From Euperipatoides rowelli (lineage: Eukaryota > Onychophora > Udeonychophora > Euonychophora > Peripatopsidae), in assembly GCA_003024985.2 (NCBI GenBank), contig PXIH01S0016720.1: 12,262 bases of DNA, one strand, 5' to 3'. The notes under the pieces are model-generated. The model made no database searches, was not told the DNA's origin, and saw only the letters and a program-made list of their open reading frames with translations. A program made the translations under genes and the position numbers. Position 1 is the first letter of the stretch. Every line of letters starts with the position of its first letter. Of the stretch, positions 1 through 8,152 are shown one piece after another.

Positions 1-8
1 GAGGATTT

Positions 9-98
9 AAATGGCGATTCTGAATCTCCTTTTGAGTGCAATTACTAAATTGAAAATGGCGATTGAGAATCGCCATTTGAGTGGAAAGGGTTAAATTA
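9..98. repeat. Two copies of a 45-bp tandem repeat carrying a hairpin
   Basis: Two units start at 9 and 54. Both begin AAATGGCGATT, then a 3-base loop, then AATCxCCxTTTGAGTG. In the second unit the arms are a perfect 11-bp inverted repeat (54-64 and 68-78, loop GAG); in the first the right arm has decayed. The window begins here, so more units may lie upstream. The tail of the second unit (GAAAGGGTTAAAT, 84-96) recurs exactly at 1365-1377, which suggests a dispersed repeat family rather than a local accident. No function is implied. Confidence 0.6.
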
Positions 99-685
99 AA
101 TTTACTGTATATAAAATTAGGCCCATAGATACAACTTTATTATGATTAATTTAATAACGATTAAAACAGTACAATTTTTTAATGTTATTTATTTGGGGAT
201 TTAACAATAATTTTATGTTTAAAAAAAAAAAAAATTTTATTAGAGAGTAACCGTAAATTTAGAAAAAAAAAATGACAATTGGCAACTGAGGCATCTTTAT
301 AATAGCCATTGTGCCCATCTAATTATTATGGTTAAAATATTTTTTAATTCTATAATTATGATTTATTGATTTCTAGTTGACAATTAATTATAAGCTAGAC
401 AAAATATTTAATTAATTTATAGTTTTTTTTATGAAAAATAAAAATAAAGAGAATTATAGTCAAATTTTAAAATTCACGTATTTTTTTTTGTTTGCTTTGT
501 ATTATAAAAAATATATAAAAAACATTTTTGCTTTTTGGAGGCAGGTTATATTTATACTATTATTATTAACAAACAATAAAAATAATAATAATAATAGTAA
601 ACAGGTTAATGGATTTTTTTTTCTTCTTACCTTATTAGCTAAACTCATGATGGCATCATAATTGCTGTAAATAGACACGATCATA
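99..685. other. Non-coding AT-rich stretch
   Basis: Low-complexity A/T sequence with A and T runs. Short open frames on both strands near 431-684 consist of K/N- or L/F-rich translation of A and T tracts and are not credible genes. I see no RNA gene, splice-site pair or mobile-element end here. Confidence 0.6.
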
Positions 686-689
686 CCCT

Positions 690-704
690 CCCCCCCCCCC
701 CCCC
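690..704. repeat. C15 homopolymer
   Basis: A run of 15 C residues, preceded by CCCT, in otherwise very AT-rich DNA. Run length is unreliable in most sequencing. It is a mononucleotide microsatellite with no visible gene next to it. Confidence 0.9.
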
Positions 705-1336
705 GGTCTCCATGAAGCTTGTAACATACCTAGAATGTAATATTTTATAAAAATTAAATTTCAAAAGGAAATAAAATACCGTATTATTTATTTGATGCAA
801 CTTTAATATCAAAAACATACTCAGTCTAACACTTAAAATTGTATAATTTCCATATAATTAATTTTATTTAGAAATTCTCGAGTATAGGCCTATGTTTAAA
901 TGTATGTCACATGATTAGATCTGCCATGATCGCTGAGGTTTAAAGCTATTACGAGTAAACATATTCAAGCTGGCATTAGGATTTTCAGCAATTCATATTT
1001 AGGAATATTTTCAGTTTTAGAAGAGGTAAAAAAAATAATGGAATATCTCATTTTCTTTATTTTTTAAGCGCGAATCCAAATCTGTAAACAAAAATAAACA
1101 TAAACAGTTTTTTTTCCTGTAAGCTCGGAGATGCTGATAAAATAGACATCATCTGATTTTGGCACATATAGCCCCACTATGACTCTATTAATTGATATAA
1201 TTTTGTTTTGATTTTTAAAATCTGCAATCAAATTCAATTTTAAAAATGTATAAGTGTATTCCTAAATGTTTTAGAATACAGTGTATATTTATTAGCCCAC
1301 CTGAAAGTCAAAATTTAGAAACACTTGAAAATTTCC
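705..1336. other. Non-coding stretch, nothing recognised
   Basis: AT-rich sequence without long open frames. It contains one palindromic word TAGGCCTA (885-892, extended to the 10-bp palindrome 884-893), a word over-represented in the whole window. No gene, RNA or transposon end was recognised. Confidence 0.55.
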
Positions 1337-1355
1337 AAAAAAAAAAAAAAAAAAA
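1337..1355. repeat. A19 homopolymer
   Basis: A run of 19 A residues, followed ten bases later by a small inverted repeat (AAAGGG and CCCTTT, 1366-1383). It could be the tail of an old retroposed copy, but no body of such a copy is recognisable to its left, so it is listed only as a homopolymer. Confidence 0.7.
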
Positions 1356-1450
1356 TTCCATAACGAAAGGGTTAAATCCCTTTTAATTCCCATTTCTCTA
1401 CTTATCGCCCATCTAGAAAAATACCCTATGGTACCCAACAAAAAAAAGTG

Positions 1451-1488
1451 TAAATTAACATCACAGACCCCTGAGCTATGTTAATTTA
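1451..1488. repeat. Perfect 11-bp inverted repeat
   Basis: TAAATTAACAT (1451-1461) and its exact reverse complement ATGTTAATTTA (1478-1488) flank a 16-base loop that is less AT-rich than its surroundings. It could be a tiny fold-back remnant or a chance hairpin in AT-rich DNA. No flanking target duplication was seen. Confidence 0.5.
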
Positions 1489-1962
1489 AAGATTAAAAAT
1501 TTAATGAAATTGCTGAATAATTTTTTTTTAAACAAAATTTGAAGATTTTCAAAAAATAAAAAAAAATTCAACAAAATATTTTAAACAAAAAAAAATTAAA
1601 ATCCAGAGTTATGCCTCATATACCACTCACATAGGAAACAATTGTCATAAATTACCAAAATAAGGAAATTTTTAATTTCATGCAGATTGGAAGCAATATT
1701 TTTTATGCAGGAATTGAAATCAAGTAAAAACTTTGTACTCCTACATGCACTTAGTTTAATTTATCTATAGATAAAATATTTGGCTCATAGACTAAAGAAA
1801 GTGCAACACTTGGGCTAGATTAAGAAAGAGCAGTCATTCAGTTCTCAAATCTTTTTTTTTTAACTGTAAACTTAATGGCTTAAAAATTATAAAAGATTTT
1901 GTAAACATCCAAAAATGACAAATTATTTTCTCCAACCAAGGTGGACCTTTAACTTGGGAACA
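1489..1962. other. Non-coding stretch, nothing recognised
   Basis: AT-rich DNA with several A runs and no open frame of coding character on either strand. Confidence 0.5.
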
Positions 1963-2203
1963 AGGTTACGGTATTAAAAAATGGTTTGCTCAATCCCATG
2001 TAAACATCTAAAAGGCAACAGTTTCAAATTCAAATTCACTTTATTGCATTAAGAATCAATTTCTTGTGCAGTGTGATACAATNAGGTTACGGTATTAAAA
2101 AATGGTTTGCTCAATCCCATGTAAACATCTAAAAGGCAACAGTTTCAAATTCAAATTCACTTTATTGCATTAAGAATCAATTTCTTGTGCAGTGTGATAC
2201 AAT
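1963..2203. repeat. Exact 120-bp direct duplication split by a single N
   Basis: Bases 1963-2082 and 2084-2203 are identical over 120 positions. Each copy is followed by one N (2083 and 2204). Copy 1 runs on from unique sequence at its left; copy 2 starts directly after an N. Perfect identity with boundaries exactly at Ns is what overlapping contig ends joined without merging would give, so this is probably an assembly artefact and not a biological tandem duplication. The repeated text includes a doubled CAAATT and TTTATTGCATTAAGAATC, which resembles the 3' tails of some non-LTR retrotransposons, but I cannot confirm that. Confidence 0.85.
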
Positions 2204-2204
2204 N

Positions 2205-3661
2205 ACATAAATAAAACTATACAGTATATATCTTAATAAACAAAATTGATATAAATACCTACAAAATATGAAAAACATTATGTCATAGATGATGTCATGA
2301 TTGATCAAACTTAACTAGGATATACTGTGTTTTAAGACATTTTTGTTTCTTTCATCTACGAGTCTCGCGGTTAAATTGCTTGAGTAAATTCAAATTTATT
2401 AAGTGGTTTGCCCGATCTTATTATGTTCATTATAGGCTACTAGTTAGTTTGAAGTCGCCTGCAGCCCTTTAGCTGTCTACACAGTGCTAATGGGTTAAGT
2501 AAGCCGTCTTAAAGTTTTATATTTAATCACCTTGATTCGGGAAACTTTTAAGAAATTATTATAGAGCTTCACAGATGTAAGGCTTTAAAGTACCAGTAAA
2601 TAAAATTTTATTTAAATAAAAATGAGGCTATAATCAACTTAAGATGCAGTCACAGTAAATGTCTGTTATACCAATGAAATAAAACATGTTGAGAATCTGT
2701 TTTTATAATAAAGATTTTATTAGCACAGTGGAAAAAAATTTTCCAGCAACATACAGTACATTACAAGAACAAAAGAAATATTCCTAAAAAAATATACAGT
2801 AAGTATTATTTTAATAAAAAAATAAAGAAATTACTTTTGCTTGGCCTTCTATAGGCTACCACATGAATGGACTATGATAAACTTACAATTCTTGCTTTTA
2901 TTTAAAAAAAAAAAAAATTCTAATTTCAAACAAAAAATAAAGATAACACTTGGTGTTCAAAAAAAGCCACATCAAACCACTTTTATAGCTTAATTTTGAG
3001 CCCATCATATTTTATTTAAATGTTTTTGAACAAAGTACGACAAAATAAAATTTTTAATTTTGTTTTTTAAATTATAAATTTCTTTGTTGAAAAAGTAATT
3101 GGCAATTTTTAAAAAAAATAAAAAATTAAAAGATTTCATTTTGATATCTATAGTCATCAAATAACTAGAAACGTCAATCCAGTAAGTTTACTTTTTTTTT
3201 TTTTATAAAAATTTTAATGAAAAAATAATAAGTACCGGTATCTTATTGGAAAAACATGCAATTATTGGCAGATTGACCAAAAAAAAAAAGAGATTGCAAA
3301 TCATGGGAGAAATTTACCCAGACACTTTTAGTAAAAAAAAATTCCTTTATTTGAGTTTTAATTTAAATAGGGTTATGTATTGTATTTTTTGGCCCATTCT
3401 TTAATTATAAAATGTACTGTACATCTATTCAGCCATTAGCTGAGTATTAATATTCCATAAAAATTAGACTATTGGACTTGTTTATGGCTGTATGTTATAA
3501 GCCAGCAGTGATATTTTTTAGGCTCAAAAGCTAAATTTAAAAAATACACACTTTAAATTTAACAACAAACTTTGGTAATTGTAATATTTTAATGCGAAAA
3601 ATCTAATGTAACAAAGGGCTTCTATGCAATCACGAAACATTTTAATTATTATATGATACAA
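2205..3661. other. Long non-coding stretch, nothing recognised
   Basis: About 1.4 kb of AT-rich DNA with many A and T runs. Isolated TAGGCTA words and one TACCGGTA palindrome (3233-3240) are the only recurring elements I noticed. No open frame, tRNA-like box or transposon terminus was recognised. Confidence 0.5.
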
Positions 3662-4190
3662 TAGGCTATATAGCCTACTGTAAATATATGCAGTATACAT
3701 TCAGTTTATAGTATGCAATAGACTGTACTATATACTGTAGTTGTATGTAGACTGCTATATTTATATATACAGTATATACTTCTTAAGGTTTAAGTGGCCA
3801 CTAGCAATTTATCCAAATAAATCTAAGATTTTGCTCATTTTTGACTTAGTATAATTAGCCAAATGCTATTTATATGTTTTTAAATACCACTTCTACTATA
3901 ATTAGCCAAATGACTAATTATATTTTTTGCTCATCTTAGGCCTAATGACTGTATACTTTAAACACAGTATATACTGTATAAGATGCTGTATATAGTACAT
4001 GTATATACACAGTATATATTATATACTGAATATGTACATACAGTATAATACTTTATAGGTCATTCCATGTTGCATCAACCAATAAAATGATCATTTCCAG
4101 TCTGACTACCTACAGTATGTTTGGCATGAAATCTAATAAGGTTGTTAGAAATATAGATTTGTGTACTGAACATACAGTATATACCAAATA
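3662..4190. repeat. Cluster of TACAGTA/TACTGTA and TAGGCTA/TAGCCTA palindromic words
   Basis: The stretch opens with a perfect 16-bp palindrome TAGGCTATATAGCCTA (3662-3677). It contains about nine ACTGTA or TACAGT words and a perfect 14-bp palindrome ACAGTATATACTGT (3964-3977). A 16-base direct repeat (TATAATTAGCCAAATG at 3850-3865 and 3897-3912) lies inside; its second copy continues into an inverted repeat (ATAATTAG 3898-3905 with CTAATTAT 3914-3921). The same word set recurs at 7381-7830, so the two may be copies of one diffuse repeat family. No transposon ends or regular period were found. Confidence 0.55.
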
Positions 4191-4919
4191 AACCTCACTG
4201 GGTCAAGCAGGTAAAACGACTTTGAAAATTTGATAAGAAAGCATTGTAGTATTTTATGTAAATTGAAATCTGTCCCTAATAAAGATAAAAATAGGGATTA
4301 GGCTCTTTAGGCCTTAAGAGCTTTAATTAATGTACCATTATGTTTAAAATAATTACTGTATATGTAATTTTTAAAGCATTGACACAAGTGACCCAAATTG
4401 GGACAGCCATGGGAACATTAATTACAGCATTCAACAAACTGAACAGTGCCTATCAAATAGGTCACGATATTAAGCACTTTCGTACTCATAGATGGCCATA
4501 TTTTAATTAAATAAAATAGATACCTCTACTTAATTTTCTGATATCTCAAAAAAATGGGTTTTTTAATGCCACTAAATTTTTTTAGCAATGTTAATGATTT
4601 TTTTTTTTTACAGCTAAGAATATTTTACCATCACATGGCCAGGTAAAAATTTCTCATTTTTGCCTTTCCTGTTTATGATATTCTCTGAATTCAGATTAAT
4701 TTAATCTCTTGTTTTTAACTTTTGTTGCTGGTATTTCTGATTAAAAATTGAGGGAGGAGGTGGGGAAGATTGTAAATATTTTTCCAGCTAATGTCTTTGA
4801 AAATTACTAATTAAAAAAATTTACATCATTAACATATAACATCATAAATAGTTTGCCCCAAATTCTTTGCTTAAATTAAATTTAAAATATAGTCTTTATT
4901 TGAACCAAAGAACATTCAG
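4191..4919. other. Non-coding stretch with a minus-strand AATAAA
   Basis: AT-rich DNA with no convincing gene. A minus-strand AATAAA (4895-4900) lies 20 bases past the stop codon of a short minus-strand open frame (4920-4991). Alone it means little, because the hexamer is common in such AT-rich sequence. Confidence 0.4.
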
Positions 4920-4991
4920 TTAGCTTTCACTTTCAAGCTCTGATCCAAGCGAAGCTTTAGTTTTACTTTCACTTTCAAGACATAAGCTTGA
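4920..4991 (-). other. Short open frame, possible terminal exon fragment
   Basis: On the minus strand a 23-codon open stretch ends in TAA (4920-4922). Its peptide is rich in Ser, Glu and Lys and repeats the tetrad LESE near both ends; at DNA level CTTTCACTTTCAAG occurs at 4924-4937 and 4966-4979 on the plus strand. An AATAAA follows on the minus strand 20 bases downstream. This could be the last exon of a minus-strand gene that includes the 36-bp-repeat frame near 5515-5778, but no strong 3' splice site precedes it and the link is speculation. Confidence 0.12.
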
Positions 4992-5514
4992 AGGTATTTA
5001 GTTTTTTTTTTTAATTGTAGCTATCTTGATTAAATTCCTTGAATTGTATGTCAACAAATGAAATCAAAGTTTGATTTATTTTTAATATCTCAAGCTCCTG
5101 AATGAAGGAGCATTTGAAAGTCTGTGAATCAAATTTTCTTTTAGACTGAATGGTATATTTTAAAAAAAAAAAAAATACTCCAAGTGAAAAAATTCTAGTG
5201 GCTAGTTATTTCAGTTTATTTTCCAATAGTAGCGTTTTTATTTTTACATATTTATAAAAATTATTTAAAATATAGATTAACAATATTTTTTTTGATAAAT
5301 CGTTAATCATCCTTTCTGATTTTGGCAATTGATATAGGCCTTTTATTTCTTAATTTGTGTTATTTCTTAATTTGTAAAATAATAATCATTTTATAGAACA
5401 TGAGAATAAAATTTTAACCAAATTACTAATGAAGCAAATAAAGTTTGCATCTTTAAAAAAAGACTGGCTATAATATTAAGACATTTATCATGCCCACTGA
5501 AAACAATCCTGATG

Positions 5515-5778
5515 CTATGGATGCCTTCGACAAAATTCAGGATCATTTGGGCCATTCTGTCTGGATGTTCTCACAGCAGATAATTGCTCTGGCCATTCCG
5601 TATCCTCCTTCATAATTGAAATTTCATAATCCTTTGTATCTTTCTTCATGACTGGAATTTGATATGCCTCAGTATCCTCCTTCATGTTTGTAATTTCATA
5701 TGACTCAGTATTATCCTTCATTACTGGAATATGATATGGAATTTCCTTTGCATTAGGCAAATCACGGATGTCCTTGGC
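5515..5778 (-). other. Repeat-encoding open frame, possible exon or gene fragment
   Basis: The minus-strand frame is open for 88 codons counting the TAG stop, from just after an in-frame TAA (5779-5781) to the TAG. It has no ATG before 5721. Its centre translates four 12-residue repeats built on M-K-x-D-T-E followed by Tyr-x-Ile, alternating between an IPVMK type and an xxMKEDTE type. After the repeats a GTGAGA sequence (donor GT at 5574-5573) would make a fair 5' splice site; on the upstream side no strong in-frame acceptor is evident. I do not recognise a family. It may be an exon of an unannotated gene, a decayed fragment, or a minisatellite whose period happens to be divisible by three. 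The charged, low-complexity repeat argues for a disordered segment if it is translated. Confidence 0.25.
5596..5739. repeat. 36-bp minisatellite, four units with 72-bp higher order
   Basis: Four units of exactly 36 bp run at 5596-5631, 5632-5667, 5668-5703 and 5704-5739, all aligning on a core TATC/TTCCTTCAT followed by AATxTxATAT. Units 1 and 3 resemble each other more than their neighbours, as do units 2 and 4, giving a 72-bp higher-order repeat. There are no indels between units, and the period keeps one minus-strand frame open throughout. Confidence 0.8.
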
Positions 5779-5781
5779 TTA

Positions 5782-6168
5782 TTAAGACTAAATGAAACAA
5801 GACTACAATATAAATCATTTTAACTCTGGTGTAACTGAACAATAATTAGTTAATAAATTCTAACTATAACTGGTCCACTTTTGCAAATGAATGTATTGTC
5901 ACTTGATACTTGAGCAGACGAACTTCTATTTTATATTTAGGCAGCTACATTTTTTTAATAGTGGCGTTTTTCTTGTTTATTTATTTTTCTATTTCACAAA
6001 GTTGAAGTTTACAAGTGACTAATCAATTAAATTTACAAAATTTTAAACAATACAAATGTCAGTCGTATATTGTAATCCTTTTAAATAAAAAAGGTCCTAA
6101 ATTGTTAAAAGCCTTTATAGTCAGTATCTTGATGGATGATTGATAAAAATATTGTGCCTTCTCTTCAG
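5782..6168. other. Non-coding stretch ending in a strong 3' splice-site pattern
   Basis: AT-rich DNA without open frames of note. It ends with a pyrimidine tract CCTTCTCTTCAG (AG at 6167-6168), one of the better plus-strand acceptor matches in the left part of the window, directly before a coding-like stretch. Confidence 0.4.
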
Positions 6169-6936
6169 GAAAAAAATATAAATATAGAAAAAAAATCTCT
6201 AAGGTTATCACAACTTAGAAATTGATTATGATAATCAAGATGGTTCAGATATTGATGTAGCCAATATTGAACATATTACTTGCTATAGTAGAGACAATGT
6301 GCAAAATATCAATTAGAAATTTTAAATCTTCTTTAATCACTTGGTGAACGCTCCGTCAAGAACAAAAAAAAAAAAAAAACTGAACGAATAAAAGGATTCT
6401 AAATCTGGAATTCAAAACATTGCTGCAGTTTTTTTTAAAAAAAAGTGATTTGAATTTCATTTGATAATGAACTTCCATTAGACATACAATCATAAAATAT
6501 CAATTAAACTAAGACAAGGCTGAACAATTCTAAATACCGATTATAATACCGAGCAGCTTGAGTTTACATAAATTACAGATTTCAAACTACACAGCCTGAT
6601 AGATGAAACTGCTTGTAGAGAGAAAGAATTAATTATGAGCACATCAATGCCAAGAAAGAAAGATTGTTTCTAAGAAAGTTAANGCAGAGGAAAAAATTCA
6701 AGTTCAAAATAATTTGACAGAATTATATGCACAATTTAAAGGCAAATATCTAATGTGTGAATCGGTTTCTAAAAAGATTGCCAAACTATGCCTCAAAAAA
6801 TTTCTTTTTTTGCTGGTGCAAGTAGTATTTGTGTTGCACCACCCAAAGTTATTTGTTGATAATTAGTTTTATACAGCAGCTAAAAGACTGTATTGAAGAG
6901 TTATATGCAATCCTCCACTTCCTACATGATAATTAA
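6169..6936 (+). pseudogene. Coding-like stretch broken by stops and frameshifts, family unknown
   Basis: After a good acceptor pattern at 6167-6168, the plus strand shows a chain of open segments with coding-like amino-acid composition. They are 6203-6313 (37 codons, acidic, ends TAG), 6539-6670 (same frame, one internal TAA at 6569-6571), 6639-6866 (another frame, including NNLTELYAQFKG and SKKIAKLCLKK, ends TAG at 6864-6866) and 6865-6936 (third frame, QQLKDCIEELYAILHF, ends TAA). Segment ends coincide with stop codons, A runs and an N at 6683. The pattern fits a decayed gene or transposon ORF read through several frameshifts. It could also be several short exons, or chance in AT-rich DNA. 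No diagnostic motif was seen, so no function is offered. Confidence 0.25.
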
Positions 6937-7044
6937 TTGAATGTGAGTTTTGACCTGGTTCAAACATCACTAAAAACATTCACATTAAATTCTTGAAAAA
7001 AAAAAAAATGACATTTGCTTTGTCACTTGTAAAGAATGTTTTCT

Positions 7045-7071
7045 GTTGACTTAAAACAATTTTAAGTCAAC
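7045..7071. repeat. Perfect 12-bp hairpin
   Basis: GTTGACTTAAAA (7045-7056) and TTTTAAGTCAAC (7060-7071) are exact reverse complements around a 3-base loop CAA. Related partial words (CTAAGTCAG, TTGAAGTCAAAA) occur within 70 bases downstream. It could be a fold-back remnant of a small transposon or a structured RNA element. The 12-bp stem is too short for a typical microRNA precursor. Confidence 0.6.
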
Positions 7072-7330
7072 TACTCTAAGTCAGTGGGTATCACTATAGC
7101 GATATTTTTAAAGCAACTTGAAGTCAAAACTGAAAGAAGGGAATTCTTAATAGGCTAGTTTGTGATTTTTTAGAAAACTAGTCATTTGACCAGTTTACAA
7201 GTAACCATTGGATAAAGATTAACTCAAACACATTAGTTCAGTAATATCAGAATCACTCAAACACAAACTGTAGCCATGCCCTTATTCCAAAACTTTTTGC
7301 TGAATTACCTGGTTTCAAACCTAAAAATAA

Positions 7331-7369
7331 TTAGTATAGATTTGACATGAAAATGTCAATCTACACTAA
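7331..7369. repeat. Imperfect 18-bp hairpin
   Basis: TTAGTATAGATTTGACAT (7331-7348) pairs with ATGTCAATCTACACTAA (7353-7369) across a GAAA loop, with one mismatch and one bulge. It lies just left of the second TACAGTA-rich cluster. Its function is unknown. Confidence 0.5.
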
Positions 7370-7380
7370 ACACTAACTAT

Positions 7381-7830
7381 AAAGTATAGGCTACTGTACA
7401 TATAGGCTACAATAAACTGTATTTTACAGTATATGTACTATAAACAGTAGATAGCCTACAGCATACTCTATATAGCCTTTATCTATATATACTGTATACA
7501 TATTTGTTACAGTAATGTACAGTATATACTGCTTATTATAATACATATGCAATATATACTGTACTTGTACGTATCTATACAGTATATTATGTATACACAC
7601 ACAGTACATAGCATACTGTGCTGTAAATACATTTACAGTATATTTTATACATATTTTTATATATAGGCTAAGTGCAGTACATGCTGTACAATACTGTGTA
7701 TAGGCCTACAGTATAATACTAATATATTTATAAGTATTTTTATATTTTATAATTAACCAATTCCAGAATATACAGTATATATTACAGTATATTATGTAGG
7801 CTATAAAATGTCCACACAGATAGCCTACTA
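7381..7830. repeat. Second cluster of TACAGTA/TACTGTA and TAGGCTA/TAGCCTA words
   Basis: About eleven ACTGTA or TACAGT words, seven TAGGCTA/TAGCCTA words and one TAGGCCTA (7701-7708) lie in 450 bp. Near the right end GTAGGCTA (7796-7803) and TAGCCTAC (7821-7828) form an 8-bp inverted repeat. The composition matches the cluster at 3662-4190. A 61-codon open frame inside (7424-7609, minus) is Tyr/Ile-rich translation of the repeat and is not a gene. The cluster ends about 320 bp beyond the stop codon of the minus-strand TDRD5-like gene. Confidence 0.6.
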
Positions 7831-7848
7831 TAGTCTACTAAATTAACT

Positions 7849-8152
7849 TTTATTATAGATGCCTATCCTGCTTCCACCTTTAATATGAAAGTGAAGTAAA
7901 GAAGAGCAAAATAAATTTCATTCGTGAAATTATATAAGTATACCATAAATATTTAATTTGCTGTACTAAAAAAAAAAAATTTACGGGAAAGTGTGTGTGG
8001 GGGGGGGGGGGGGGGGGGGGGGGATGCTATGACCATTCAAAAAATTTCCCAAAAGTCAATCTGCTCTGCATGCAATTAAAACACAAATCATTTAGAAATG
8101 AACCCACTTCCAAATGCAATTAAAGAGTTACTAAATATTTTGTTTTTAAGAA
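7849..8152 (-). other. Presumed 3' UTR of the TDRD5-like gene with candidate poly(A) signals
   Basis: Minus-strand sequence after the TAG stop. Candidate poly(A) signals on the minus strand are ATTAAA at 7952-7957, ATTAAA at 7879-7884 and AATAAA at 7849-7854. The word ATGCAATTAAA occurs twice on the plus strand (near 8070 and 8116). The true 3' end cannot be fixed without transcript data; the AATAAA would give a UTR of roughly 300-330 nt. There is no poly(T) run on the plus strand at this end, so no retrocopy tail is visible. Confidence 0.35.
7991..8023. repeat. (GT)4 followed by G25 homopolymer
   Basis: GTGTGTGT (7991-7998) runs into 25 G residues (7999-8023). If the presumed 3' UTR is right, the minus-strand transcript contains a run of 25 C residues about 130 nt after the stop codon. 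The G strand could form a quadruplex. The exact length is likely to be polymorphic or mis-sequenced. Confidence 0.9.

Larger units (their letters stand above)
6937..7380. other. Non-coding stretch with two hairpins
   Basis: No gene recognised. It holds the perfect hairpin at 7045-7071 and an imperfect one at 7331-7369. The remainder is AT-rich sequence with A runs. Confidence 0.5.

Noticed and set aside
431-684. Open frames on both strands of 60-76 codons
   Set aside because: Low-complexity K/N and L/F translation of A and T tracts, overlapping each other on opposite strands, with no domain or splice context.
5518-5628. Small plus-strand ORF starting ATGGATGCC
   Set aside because: Short, antisense to the repeat-encoding frame and without recognisable features.
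5596-5739. Possible CRISPR-like array because of regular 36-bp units
   Set aside because: The units are contiguous diverged copies with no unique spacers, in a eukaryotic setting; it is a minisatellite.
7331-7369. MicroRNA precursor at the imperfect hairpin
   Set aside because: The stem of about 18 bp with a 4-base loop is too short for a normal precursor.
7424-7609. Minus-strand open frame of 61 codons, Tyr/Ile-rich
   Set aside because: It is a translation of the TACAGTA/TATACTG repeat cluster and has no protein-like motif.
7968-7979. A run as poly(A) tail of a retrocopied TDRD5-like gene
   Set aside because: The run is A on the plus strand, whereas a retrocopy tail of this minus-strand gene would appear as T on the plus strand.
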